6,573 nt of DNA from positions 3,771 through 10,343 of the forward strand of contig DFIE01000137.1 in NCBI GenBank assembly GCA_002372735.1, written 5' to 3'. The notes below the pieces were generated by a model. That model saw nothing but the letters and a program-made list of their open reading frames with translations. It had not been told where the DNA came from and did no database searches. This DNA comes from Clostridiales bacterium UBA3705. GTDB taxonomy: Bacteria > Bacillota_A > Clostridia > Oscillospirales > Oscillospiraceae. Below are positions 1-6,404 of the stretch, in pieces; within the stretch, counting starts at the first letter, position 1; each line of letters starts with the position of its first letter. A program made the position numbers and the translations under genes.

Positions 1-515
1 CCGATGTTCTTGTTGGAGCCGCCGAAGCCGCCCATGGTGTGGCCCTTAAAGTGGGTCAGCACCACCAGGGAGTCGTAGTTCAGGGTGTGGCTGCCCTCAC
101 ACATCTGGGAAAACCATTTACCGCCCTCTACCGGCAGCATCACGGTGCCCTCCTCGTCCAGAATGTCCACAGGGCAGAAGTCCCAGCCGTTGACCTTTAA
201 GGTCTCCCGGTGCTGGGCGGTGGTGTAGCGGTCGCCCTCGTAATAGGTGTTGGTTTCTACAATCTTTGCCTCGGGCAGGCACTGCTCCACCAGGGCCTTG
301 ACCCAGGGCCGGGGGATGATGTTGGGGCCGTTCTTTTCTCCGGTGTGCAGCTTGATGCCCACCCGGCCGCAGATGTTCTGGCCCACCCGCTGGTAGAGCT
401 TGATCAGCCCCTGGGCGGACAGATCCCGGGTGAAGTACACAACGGACTCCCCGCCGGAGCGGGCCTCATAGGGCACATAGCGCTCGCCGCCGGTGCCGGG
501 CTTTGGATTCGACAT
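1..515 (-). CDS. DUF362 domain-containing protein, N-terminal part (runs off left edge)
   Basis: The reverse strand reads ATG at 515-513 and stays open for 171 complete codons to the window edge, so the C-terminal part is missing. The start is supported by a strong AAAGGAGG site at 523-530, 7 nt upstream. Recognisable DUF362 features are VVYFTRDLSAQGL (about residues 25-37), VGIKLHTGEKNGPN (52-65), and HFKGHTMGGFGGSNKNIG from residue 155 to the edge; the last is the glycine-rich signature of the family. DUF362 proteins often carry a ferredoxin-like 4Fe-4S segment and are annotated as uncharacterised Fe-S proteins; whether this one does lies outside the window. There is no signal peptide or membrane segment in the visible part, so it is probably cytoplasmic. 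It lies 87 bp downstream of, and on the same strand as, the amidohydrolase gene, but has its own promoter candidate. The precise function is unknown. Confidence 0.85.
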   Translation of the reverse strand, partial: MSNPKPGTGGERYVPYEARSGGESVVYFTRDLSAQGLIKLYQRVGQNICGRVGIKLHTGEKNGPNIIPRPWVKALVEQCLPEAKIVETNTYYEGDRYTTAQHRETLKVNGWDFCPVDILDEEGTVMLPVEGGKWFSQMCEGSHTLNYDSLVVLTHFKGHTMGGFGGSNKNI

Positions 516-522
516 GATATGA

Positions 523-530
523 CCTCCTTT
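523..530 (-). promoter_or_regulatory. Ribosome binding site of the DUF362 gene
   Basis: The reverse strand reads AAAGGAGG followed by 7 nt and then ATG at 515. This is a near-perfect anti-16S match and fixes the start of the DUF362 protein. Confidence 0.85.
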
Positions 531-557
531 ATACAAACCAGCGATTCTGACTGCCAT

Positions 558-586
558 ATGATACCACTAGAATCTGTCACATGCAA
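558..586 (-). promoter_or_regulatory. Promoter candidate for the DUF362 gene
   Basis: On the reverse strand there is TTGCAT at 586-581, a 17-bp spacer, and TATCAT at 563-558. The -10 box is preceded by TG plus one base, making it an extended -10. Transcription would start near 551 and give a leader of roughly 35 nt holding the ribosome binding site. No clear terminator hairpin separates this point from the upstream amidohydrolase, so read-through from that gene is also possible. Confidence 0.6.
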
Positions 587-602
587 GAAAGTAGAAAAAA
601 TC

Positions 603-2192
603 TCACCTTTCCTCCCTGCACAGCACCCGGCCCGGGGTTTTGCCGGTCAGCTGTCCGCCGCGGAGTACCGGGCAGCCCATTACCAGCACGGTGTCCATGC
701 CCTGTGCCATCCGGGCGGGGTCCAGATAGGTACCCGCCTCATGGAGGGCAGCGGGGTCAAAGAGGTTGATATCTGCGTCCTTGCCCACGGCCAGCACTCC
801 CTTTTGGGTCAGCCCAAGGGCTCGGGCAGGGGCGCCGGTCATCTTGTGCACCGCCTGGGCCAAAGTCAGCACCCGGTCTTGGTACACATATTTTTCAATC
901 AGCCGCACAAAGTTGCCGTAGAGCCTGGGGTGGGGCTTGCCGCCGGTGGGATAGGTGCTGTCTGAGATCACGCTGACCCGGTCGGTGCGCAAAATGGCGG
1001 CAATGTCCTGCTCACAGGTGATAAAATCGATCATGGTGATGGTGCCGTGCTCCGCCGCCAGCAGATCCAGGGCGCAGGCCTCCGGGGCCTGTCCCAGCTG
1101 CCGGGCCGCCTGGGCGATGGAGAGGCCCTGCAGGGGCAGATTCTCCGGCTGACGGAGGGTGGAGAGCAGGATGTTGTCCCAGCCCACCAGGCGAGAGATG
1201 TTGTTAAAGTCCTCACCCTCTTCAAACCGGCGGAAGATCCGCTCCCGCCACAGGGGGTCCTTCAGCCGGCGGCACAGGGCCTCGGTGCCGCCCTCCAGCA
1301 CCTCCGGGGGCAGAATGTGCAGCAGCTGGGTGGAGCCCGCGGTGTAGGGGTACACGTCCCAGCGCAGGTCCAGGCCCTCGTCCACCGCCTGCTGCAGTCT
1401 TGCCAGTACCCTGGGGATCTTGATGCCCCAGTTCTCCCGGCCGATGCACTTTAAGTGGGAAATCTCCACCGGGCAGCGCAGCGCCGTGGCCAGCCGGCAC
1501 ATCTCCTCTACAGAATCCGGCACGGCGGTGCCCTCGTCCCGCATGTGGACGGTGACGGGGATCGTGCTCCCTGCCAGGGGCTCCAGCGCCCGGATCAGCC
1601 CTTGGGTGTCATAGAAGCACTCCGGAGCGTAGCCCAGGCCCAGGGAGATGCCCAGGGCGCCGTCCGCCAGAGCCCTCTCAATCCGGGCGTGGAGGGCCCG
1701 GTATTCCTCGTTGGACAGGGACCCGCCCCGGTAGCCCACCAAGTCCGCCCTGATCACCCCGGCCCCGGCCAGCATCCCCACGTGCAGGGGCAGATCCAGG
1801 GCCCGGGCTGCCCGGAGATAGGCGGCCATGCTGTCCCCGGGTACAGCCAGGTCGGTTCCGATGACAGGACTGAGATACCGGAGAATCTCCTCCCGGTGGG
1901 CGGGGCCAAAGGGGGCGGCGGACAGGCCGCAGTTGCCGTTTATGATGGTGGTCAGCCCCTGGCGCAGCTCCAGCTCTCCAAAGCCGGGGCGGAAGATAGC
2001 CAAATCCCCGTGGCGGTGGATGTCCAAAAACCCGGGGGTCACGGTCATGCCCCGGGCGTCCAGCACAGGCCCCTCCGCCTCCAGGCGGCCAATGGCGGCA
2101 ATTTTGCCGTCCTTGATGCCCAGATCCGCCTGCCGGGCAGGGGCGCCGGTACCGTCCAGCACAGAGCCGTTTGCGATGATGAGATCAAACAT
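603..2192 (-). CDS. N-acyl-D-amino-acid deacylase family amidohydrolase (D-aminoacylase-like)
   Basis: A 529-residue protein of usual family length. Enzymes of this family remove the acyl group from N-acyl-D-amino acids, giving a free D-amino acid and a carboxylate, in the cytoplasm. The small N-terminal beta-domain (MFDLIIANGSVLDGTG) leads to GFLDIHRHGD with the metal-binding H59-x-H61. Then come NGNCG with C88 (matching the zinc-bridging Cys of D-aminoacylase), VHMRDEG with H216, EISHLK with H246, DVYPYTAGSTQL (279-290), and VISDS with the catalytic Asp at D411, followed by GGKPHPRLYGNF. The C-terminus has the typical TGAPARALGL..KGVLAVGKDADINLFDP stretch. All expected metal and catalytic residues are present, so the enzyme looks intact. 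The start at 2192 has AGAAGG 7 nt upstream (2200-2205). The substrate side chain cannot be read from sequence; N-acyl-D-Glu, D-Asp and broad-specificity types share these motifs. It is divergent from arcA. Confidence 0.88.
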   Translation of the reverse strand: MFDLIIANGSVLDGTGAPARQADLGIKDGKIAAIGRLEAEGPVLDARGMTVTPGFLDIHRHGDLAIFRPGFGELELRQGLTTIINGNCGLSAAPFGPAHREEILRYLSPVIGTDLAVPGDSMAAYLRAARALDLPLHVGMLAGAGVIRADLVGYRGGSLSNEEYRALHARIERALADGALGISLGLGYAPECFYDTQGLIRALEPLAGSTIPVTVHMRDEGTAVPDSVEEMCRLATALRCPVEISHLKCIGRENWGIKIPRVLARLQQAVDEGLDLRWDVYPYTAGSTQLLHILPPEVLEGGTEALCRRLKDPLWRERIFRRFEEGEDFNNISRLVGWDNILLSTLRQPENLPLQGLSIAQAARQLGQAPEACALDLLAAEHGTITMIDFITCEQDIAAILRTDRVSVISDSTYPTGGKPHPRLYGNFVRLIEKYVYQDRVLTLAQAVHKMTGAPARALGLTQKGVLAVGKDADINLFDPAALHEAGTYLDPARMAQGMDTVLVMGCPVLRGGQLTGKTPGRVLCREER

Positions 2193-2249
2193 GGAAATGC
2201 CTTCTTACTGCTCAATTCGGCCCGGGAGACCCGGCGCCGTTGCGGGTCT

Positions 2250-2278
2250 ATTTTGCCACATTTCCCCGGAAAAAGCAA
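2250..2278 (-). promoter_or_regulatory. Promoter candidate for the amidohydrolase gene
   Basis: The reverse strand shows TTGCTT at 2278-2273, a 17-bp spacer, and CAAAAT at 2255-2250, with TG one base upstream of the -10 (extended -10). Transcription would begin near 2243, leaving a leader of about 50 nt. The -10 is weak (4 of 6), so confidence rests on spacing and position. Confidence 0.45.
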
Positions 2279-2285
2279 TCCCGAA

Positions 2286-2301
2286 TTGTGGAAAACCACA
2301 A
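2286..2301. promoter_or_regulatory. Perfect inverted repeat between divergent promoters, candidate operator
   Basis: TTGTGG-AAAA-CCACAA is a perfect 6-bp inverted repeat around a 4-bp centre. It sits 7 bp from the -35 box of the leftward promoter and 8 bp from the -35 box of the rightward arcA promoter, with its centre near -50 for both predicted starts. The layout resembles a 14-16 bp dyad site of a dimeric activator such as a Crp/Fnr-family protein (ArcR of this family activates arc operons in other Firmicutes). The regulator is inferred, not seen. There is no T-run after it, so it is not a terminator. Confidence 0.5.
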
Positions 2302-2309
2302 ACTCATCA

Positions 2310-2338
2310 TTGCAAAATGGAAGAAACTGTTGTATAAT
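2310..2338 (+). promoter_or_regulatory. Promoter of the arcA-arcB operon
   Basis: TTGCAA at 2310-2315, a 17-bp spacer, and a perfect TATAAT at 2333-2338. The predicted transcript start is near 2345, giving a short leader of about 36 nt before the arcA ATG. AT-rich sequence around it contrasts with the GC-rich genes on each side. Confidence 0.75.
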
Positions 2339-2380
2339 CAATTTGATCTGAACCCCAACCGACACAGAAAGGTGACTGTT

Positions 2381-3595
2381 ATGCCAATCTATGTAAAAAG
2401 CGAGATCGCACCCCTCAAGCGGGTCATGCTGCACCGCCCGGGCAAGGAGCTGGAGCACCTCACCCCCGGTACCCTGGACCGTCTGCTGTTTGACGACATC
2501 CCCTTCCTGGAGGGGGCCCAGGCCGAGCATGACCAGTTTGCCAGGATCCTTCGGGAGAACGGCGCTGAGGTAGTGTATCTGGAGGATCTGGCCGCCGAGA
2601 CCCTGAAGGCCAACCCCGGCCTGCGGGAGGAATTTCTCAAAGAGTTCGTGACCTTTTCCCCCCATGTAGACTACCGGCAGGAGCTGTACGAGTATCTGCT
2701 GGCCATCCGTGACGACAAAGAGCTGATTCTCAAGACCATGGCGGGCGTGTCCTACCACGAGCTGGGGGCCAACCCCAAGTTCACCCTGCCCACCATGCTG
2801 AACCGGCAGAACAACTTTGTGCTGGAGCCTATGCCGAATCTCTACTTCACCCGCGACCCCTTTGAATCTATCGGCGAGGGCGTGGCCATCAACCGGATGT
2901 ACTCTGTGACCCGCTGCCAGGAGACCATCTTCGCCCGCTACATTTTCAAATATCACCCCGAGCTGGGCAAGGTCCGGCTCTACGCCAACGGCTCTGAGCA
3001 CTACTCTATCGAGGGCGGCGACGTGCTGAATCTCTCGCCCGAGGTGGTGGCCATCGGCATCTCCCAGCGCACCACCCCCGAGGCCATCGAAAACATCGCC
3101 AAAAAGCTCTTTGCCGACGAAACCGCCACCGTGCGCACTGTCCTGGCCCTGGAAATCCCCTGCATGCGGGCCACCATGCACCTTGACACCGTGCTCACCC
3201 AGGTGGACCACGACAAATTCGTGGTCTTCCCCGATATGCTGGACTCTCTGCGTATCTTTGAAATCACCCCCGGCGCTGCGGGCCGGCTCTCCATCCGTGA
3301 CATGGGCGACAATCTCCGCGAGGCGCTGGAGTACCATCTCCACCAGGATCGGATCGAGCTGATTTTCTGCGGCGGCGGCGACAACGTGGCCGCCCAGCGG
3401 GAGCAGTGGAACGACGGTTCCAACACCCTGTGTGTGGCCCCCGGCAAGGTGGTGGCCTACAACCGCAACGTCATCACCAACCAGATTTTTGAAGAACACG
3501 GCATCACCGTGCTGAAGATCCCCTCCGGCGAGCTCAGCCGGGGCCGCGGCGGCCCCCGGTGCATGTCCATGCCCCTGAACCGGGCCAAGCTGTGA
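2381..3595 (+). CDS. arcA: Arginine deiminase
   Basis: Hydrolyses L-arginine to L-citrulline and ammonia, the first step of the cytoplasmic arginine deiminase pathway. The 404-residue length is normal. Family motifs are in order: N-terminal [21 protein letters not shown] (7-27), LYFTRDPF with D159, SIEGGD with E211, [13 protein letters not shown] with H267 and D269, and the C-terminal [13 protein letters not shown] with the nucleophilic Cys at C394. The complete guanidino-modifying catalytic set (Asp, Glu, His, Asp, Cys) is therefore present. The ATG at 2381 is chosen because AAAGGTG (2368-2374) lies 6 nt upstream and family similarity begins there. The frame stays open upstream to 2240, but that stretch contains the promoter. 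It is the first gene of an operon with arcB, 76 bp upstream of it. Confidence 0.97.
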   Translation: MPIYVKSEIAPLKRVMLHRPGKELEHLTPGTLDRLLFDDIPFLEGAQAEHDQFARILRENGAEVVYLEDLAAETLKANPGLREEFLKEFVTFSPHVDYRQELYEYLLAIRDDKELILKTMAGVSYHELGANPKFTLPTMLNRQNNFVLEPMPNLYFTRDPFESIGEGVAINRMYSVTRCQETIFARYIFKYHPELGKVRLYANGSEHYSIEGGDVLNLSPEVVAIGISQRTTPEAIENIAKKLFADETATVRTVLALEIPCMRATMHLDTVLTQVDHDKFVVFPDMLDSLRIFEITPGAAGRLSIRDMGDNLREALEYHLHQDRIELIFCGGGDNVAAQREQWNDGSNTLCVAPGKVVAYNRNVITNQIFEEHGITVLKIPSGELSRGRGGPRCMSMPLNRAKL

Positions 3596-3606
3596 CGGAA
3601 GGCAGG

Positions 3607-3622
3607 GCCCGGCCAGCCGGGC
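3607..3622 (+). other. Intercistronic hairpin between arcA and arcB
   Basis: GCCCGG-CCAG-CCGGGC forms a 6-bp GC-only stem with a 4-nt loop, 11 nt after the arcA stop. No T-run follows, so it is probably not a terminator. It could stabilise the 3' end of the arcA message or mark an RNA processing point, but neither role is shown by sequence. Confidence 0.4.
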
Positions 3623-3671
3623 GTCCGCTTCACAATATACCCACCGAATTACAAAAAAGGAGACTTTTGCC

Positions 3672-4664
3672 ATGCCTGTCAATCTCAGAGGACGTCATTT
3701 TTTGAAGCTGTTGGACTACACCCCCCAGGAAATCCGCTATCTGCTGGATCTGGCCGCGGAGTTTAAGCGTAAGAAGCTCTCCGGCGAGCCCCACCGCTAC
3801 CTGGCGGGCAAGAACATCGTTCTGCTGTTTGAAAAGACCTCTACCCGGACCCGCTGCTCCTTTGAGGTAGCCGGTATGGATCTGGGCTGCGGCGTCACCT
3901 ATCTGGACCCCGGCAGCTCCCAGATGGGCAAGAAGGAATCCATTGCTGACACTGCCCGGGTGCTGGGCCGGATGTACGACGGCATCGAATACCGGGGCTT
4001 TGCACAGGCCACGGTCCAGGCCCTGGCGGACTACGCCGGCGTGCCGGTCTGGAACGGCCTGACCGACCAGTTCCATCCCACCCAGATGCTGGCGGACCTG
4101 CTGACCATTGAAGAAAAGCTGGGCCGGCTCAAGGGCGTCAACTTCACCTACATGGGCGATGCCCGGAACAACATGGGCAACTCTCTGATGATCGCCTGCG
4201 CCAAGATGGGGCTCAACTTTACCGCCTGTGCCCCCAAGGAGCTCTTCCCGGAGCAGTGGCTGGTGGACGAGGCGAAAAAAATCGCCGCGGAGTCCGGCGG
4301 CTCTGTCCGGCTGACCGAGGACGTCACCGAGGGCACCACCGACGCCGATGTGATCTATACCGATATCTGGGTCTCTATGGGTGAGCCCGACTCCGTCTGG
4401 GAGCAGCGCATCCGCCTGCTGAGCCCCTACCAGGTCAACGCCAAGGCCATGGCCAACGCCAAGGACACCGCCATTTTCATGCACTGCCTGCCCTCCTTCC
4501 ACGATACCAACACCACCATCGGCGCGGAAATCGCCGAAAAGTACGGCATCAAGGAGATGGAGGTCACCGACCAGGTCTTTGAATCCAAGCAGTCCGTGGT
4601 CTTTGACGAGGCCGAAAACCGGATGCACACCATCAAGGCTGTCATCTACGCCACCCTGTGCTGA
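3672..4664 (+). CDS. arcB: Ornithine carbamoyltransferase (catabolic, arc operon)
   Basis: Interconverts citrulline plus phosphate with ornithine plus carbamoyl phosphate. In this operon it most likely runs in the catabolic direction after arginine deiminase. The 330-residue length is standard. Motifs: FEKTSTRTR with the carbamoyl-phosphate loop STRTR (57-61), a second carbamoyl-phosphate-site element [10 protein letters not shown] (81-90), FHPTQ with HPTQ (135-138), [13 protein letters not shown] (160-172), DIWVSMGE (231-238) for ornithine binding, and HCLPSFHD (271-278) with the active-site Cys at C272. The usual Ala of HCLPAFHD is Ser here, a mild variation. The ATG at 3672 has AAAAAGGAG ending 9 nt upstream. 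The anabolic name argF cannot be excluded from the protein alone; the neighbour arcA favours arcB. The gene ends 9 bp before a strong terminator, so no arcC follows. Confidence 0.95.
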   Translation: MPVNLRGRHFLKLLDYTPQEIRYLLDLAAEFKRKKLSGEPHRYLAGKNIVLLFEKTSTRTRCSFEVAGMDLGCGVTYLDPGSSQMGKKESIADTARVLGRMYDGIEYRGFAQATVQALADYAGVPVWNGLTDQFHPTQMLADLLTIEEKLGRLKGVNFTYMGDARNNMGNSLMIACAKMGLNFTACAPKELFPEQWLVDEAKKIAAESGGSVRLTEDVTEGTTDADVIYTDIWVSMGEPDSVWEQRIRLLSPYQVNAKAMANAKDTAIFMHCLPSFHDTNTTIGAEIAEKYGIKEMEVTDQVFESKQSVVFDEAENRMHTIKAVIYATLC

Positions 4665-4673
4665 GTCTTCTCT

Positions 4674-4705
4674 GCCCGTGCGCCCCAGGCGCACGGGCTT
4701 TTTTT
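4674..4705 (+). terminator. Intrinsic terminator of the arcA-arcB operon
   Basis: A perfect 11-bp stem (4674-4684 with 4688-4698, core CCCGTGCGCC / GGCGCACGGG) with a 3-nt loop CCA is followed directly by seven Ts (4699-4705). It begins 9 bp after the arcB stop. This is a textbook rho-independent terminator and isolates the arc operon from the next gene. Confidence 0.95.
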
Positions 4706-4716
4706 GCCCTCTGCTC

Positions 4717-4745
4717 TTGCCAAAGGGGAGAAGAGGGTATATAAT
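4717..4745 (+). promoter_or_regulatory. Promoter of the DUF5662 gene
   Basis: TTGCCA at 4717-4722, a 17-bp spacer and a perfect TATAAT at 4740-4745. It lies 11 bp after the T-run of the arc terminator, so the downstream gene is an independent unit. The transcript should start near 4752. Confidence 0.8.
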
Positions 4746-4769
4746 AACACAAATATCTCAACTTTCAAC

Positions 4770-4775
4770 CGGGAG
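4770..4775 (+). promoter_or_regulatory. Ribosome binding site deciding a TTG start
   Basis: GGGAGG lies 9 nt before the TTG at 4785 and inside the leader produced by the 4717-4745 promoter. It supports the non-ATG start of the DUF5662 protein over GTG at 4776 (no spacing) or ATG at 4830 (which would cut off conserved N-terminal residues). Confidence 0.7.
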
Positions 4776-4784
4776 GTGCGGGCG

Positions 4785-5336
4785 TTGCATCCCTTCAAGC
4801 ACTTTCATACCATCACAAAGCACCGGCACATGGTCATGGCAAACTGCTTCCGCGTGGGGCTGATCCGCCAGGGGCTGTGCCATGATTTAAGCAAATACTC
4901 CGCCGCGGAGTTCTGGCAGGGGGCCAAGTATTACCAGGGCAACCGCAGTCCCAACGCCGGCGCCCGCGAGGCAGTGGGCTACTCCACCGCCTGGATGCAC
5001 CACAAGGGCCGCAACAAGCACCACTACGAATACTGGATTGACTACTGCATCGACCCCGTGGACGGCCACGTCACCACCGGCGGCAACAAGATGCCCAAAA
5101 AATACGTGGCGGAGATGGTGTGCGACCGCATCGCCGCCTGCCGCGTCTACCAGGGGGACAAATACACCCCTGCCTCCCCCTACGACTACTATCAGCGCAG
5201 CAAGGGCAGCATCCTCATCCATCCCGACACCAGCGACCTGCTGGACCGGTGGCTGCTGTTGCTGAAGGAGAAGGACGAGGCAGAGGCCCTGGCCCAAATC
5301 CGGGCCGAACTGCGGGATGAGCATTTCCCCTACTGA
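4785..5336 (+). CDS. DUF5662 family protein
   Basis: A 183-residue protein of a family known mainly from Firmicutes and with no assigned function. The N-terminal HPFKHFHTITKHRHMVM followed by GLIRQGLCHDLSKYSAAEF (25-43) and the GAKYYQGNRSPN segment (46-57) are recognisable family stretches, as is WMHHKGRNKHHYEYWIDY (70-87). Histidine-aspartate elements (H13, H15, H33-D34, H72-H73, H79-H80) suggest a metal site of HD-like type; this is inference. No signal peptide or membrane helix is visible, so it should be cytoplasmic. The TTG at 4785 is chosen because GGGAGG (4770-4775) lies 9 nt upstream and family similarity begins there. An upstream TTG at 4704 lies in the arc terminator and ahead of this gene's promoter, so it is rejected. 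It is followed at 105 bp by the radical SAM gene, which has its own promoter candidate. Confidence 0.85.
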   Translation: MHPFKHFHTITKHRHMVMANCFRVGLIRQGLCHDLSKYSAAEFWQGAKYYQGNRSPNAGAREAVGYSTAWMHHKGRNKHHYEYWIDYCIDPVDGHVTTGGNKMPKKYVAEMVCDRIAACRVYQGDKYTPASPYDYYQRSKGSILIHPDTSDLLDRWLLLLKEKDEAEALAQIRAELRDEHFPY

Positions 5337-5376
5337 CATTGTGAATAAGTAAACGACCCATTTTTATGGATTTGCC

Positions 5377-5405
5377 TTGCTTTTTCTTACGCCAAAGGGT
5401 AGAAT
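5377..5405 (+). promoter_or_regulatory. Promoter candidate for the radical SAM gene
   Basis: TTGCTT at 5377-5382, a 17-bp spacer, and TAGAAT at 5400-5405 (5 of 6 to consensus). It lies in the 105-bp gap after the DUF5662 gene, which is AT-rich. No clear terminator hairpin was found between that stop and this promoter, so some read-through may occur. Confidence 0.6.
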
Positions 5406-5441
5406 AGCCGTTGGAACATTGATAAGCGAGGAATCATCAAC

Positions 5442-6332
5442 ATGGATCACCACCCCTACAAGACCAGAGAGGGCGGCGCCACGGTGACGGTATTCGTGCC
5501 CTACGACTGCCAGAACCACTGCCCTTTCTGCATCAATAAGCAGGAATACGCCGACTGCTCCGGCTTCAGCCTGGCGAAAATCATCGACAGCATCCGCATC
5601 ATGGACGCCATCACCCCCCGGTGCGACTTCGTGTTCACCGGCGGCGAGCCCCTGGCGGACCTGGACGCCCTGCAGCAGATGCTGGACGCCATCCCCGCCA
5701 CCCACAAGGTGTACGTCAACACCACCTTCCCCGTGCAGCAGCACACCTCGCCGGAGGAGATGATCGCCTTCACGGAGCGGAACCGGGACAAAATCACCTG
5801 CATGAACATCTCCCGCCACCTGCAGAAGTACGTGGAGGAGGGTCCCGACGCGCTGCTGGGCCGTATCGCCTGCCCCACGCGGATCAACTGCGTGCTGTAC
5901 CGCAACTATCCGGCCCATAAACTGGTGGACTACGTGGAGCGGTTTTTGCCCTACGGCATCCCCATCCAATTCCGCTACGACTACACCGCCACCACGCCGG
6001 AGAACCTGTATGAGGAGGAAAACGACAAAATCCTCCAGGATTTGCGCCGCCTGTTCACCTACAAGGGGCTGGACGGCTGCCGTATGCGCAACGGCTTCCA
6101 CTTCCAGTACAAGGGCCTCCACATGACCTACCACAAGACGCTGCCCTACTCCACCATCGTGGAGACGGACGAAAACGGCGTCACCTACGACATCCTCTAC
6201 GACATCCTCATCAAGCAGAACGGCGACATCCACAGCGACTGGACCGGCGTGAAGATGGACGTGGAGGGCTACCGCCACGTGGTGTACGAGCCCTACGATC
6301 TGCACGTCATCAACGGCACTGTGGATTTTTGA
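5442..6332 (+). CDS. Radical SAM protein of unknown function
   Basis: A 296-residue protein whose N-terminal half is a radical SAM core. CQNHCPFC gives C23-x3-C27-x2-C30, the ligands of the 4Fe-4S cluster that cleaves S-adenosylmethionine. FTGGEP (65-70) is the SAM-binding GGEP motif. VYVNTTFP (90-97), MNISRH (121-126) and INCVLYRN (148-155) fit later strands of the partial TIM barrel. After C150 there is only one cysteine (C213), so no SPASM or Twitch auxiliary cluster is possible, which sets it apart from most peptide-maturing enzymes. The C-terminal third (about 205-296) is rich in Tyr, His and Asp and was not recognised. The ATG at 5442 has GAGGAA 8 nt upstream (5428-5433). No substrate peptide or partner gene is adjacent. 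The enzyme class is secure; the reaction is unknown. Confidence 0.9.
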   Translation: MDHHPYKTREGGATVTVFVPYDCQNHCPFCINKQEYADCSGFSLAKIIDSIRIMDAITPRCDFVFTGGEPLADLDALQQMLDAIPATHKVYVNTTFPVQQHTSPEEMIAFTERNRDKITCMNISRHLQKYVEEGPDALLGRIACPTRINCVLYRNYPAHKLVDYVERFLPYGIPIQFRYDYTATTPENLYEEENDKILQDLRRLFTYKGLDGCRMRNGFHFQYKGLHMTYHKTLPYSTIVETDENGVTYDILYDILIKQNGDIHSDWTGVKMDVEGYRHVVYEPYDLHVINGTVDF

Positions 6333-6351
6333 GATTTTGAAAATGGGAAAG

Positions 6352-6386
6352 ACAGCGCCCCCGCCTTACATCGGCGGGGGCGCTGT
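6352..6386. terminator. Hairpin between convergent genes, probable bidirectional terminator
   Basis: A perfect 14-bp stem (6352-6365 with 6373-6386, core GCGCCCCCGCC / GGCGGGGGCGC) with a 7-nt loop lies 19 bp after the radical SAM stop and 18 bp beyond the stop of the leftward gene. The T-run is poor on the plus strand and moderate on the minus strand (TCTTTCCCATTTTC), so efficiency may differ by direction. Its position between converging genes favours a shared terminator. Confidence 0.75.
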
Positions 6387-6404
6387 TGCTATGTATCTAT
6401 TCCG

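Noticed and set aside
2222..2248. Two overlapping, mutually exclusive hairpins in the leader of the amidohydrolase (attenuator or riboswitch idea)
   Set aside because: Stems are only 5-6 bp, GC-driven, and the predicted transcript start near 2243 would remove part of one stem; no riboswitch core was recognised.
2331..2348. Possible ArgR (ARG box) site over the arcA -10 region
   Set aside because: Only a partial match to TGNAT-N4-ATNCA; several fixed positions of the second half-site fail.
1455..2351. 298-codon open frame on the plus strand opposite the amidohydrolase
   Set aside because: Antisense to an intact catalytic protein and extends through the divergent promoters; composition is shadow-like.
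2240..2380. Upstream GTG start that would add 47 residues to arginine deiminase
   Set aside because: This stretch contains the operator palindrome, the -35 and -10 boxes and the arcA ribosome binding site; family similarity starts at 2381.
2045..3682. 545-codon open frame on the minus strand opposite arcA
   Set aside because: It is antisense to a protein with complete arginine deiminase motifs, has low-complexity Gly/His/Val-rich composition and crosses the divergent promoter region. It is a codon-bias shadow in GC-rich DNA.
3630..4694. 354-codon open frame on the minus strand opposite arcB
   Set aside because: Antisense to a clear ornithine carbamoyltransferase, covers the arc terminator, and has no family resemblance.
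4704..4784. Upstream TTG start for the DUF5662 protein
   Set aside because: It lies in the T-run of the arc terminator and upstream of the gene's own promoter, so it would not be in the transcript.
5364..6305. 313-codon open frame on the minus strand opposite the radical SAM gene
   Set aside because: His/Val/Gly-rich antisense shadow with no recognisable domain; the plus strand has the CX3CX2C and GGEP motifs.
4785..6332. DUF5662 plus radical SAM genes as a defence system or viperin-like module
   Set aside because: The radical SAM protein lacks the viperin-type residues around its CX3CX2C motif, each gene has its own promoter, and there are no phage or mobile-element marks nearby.
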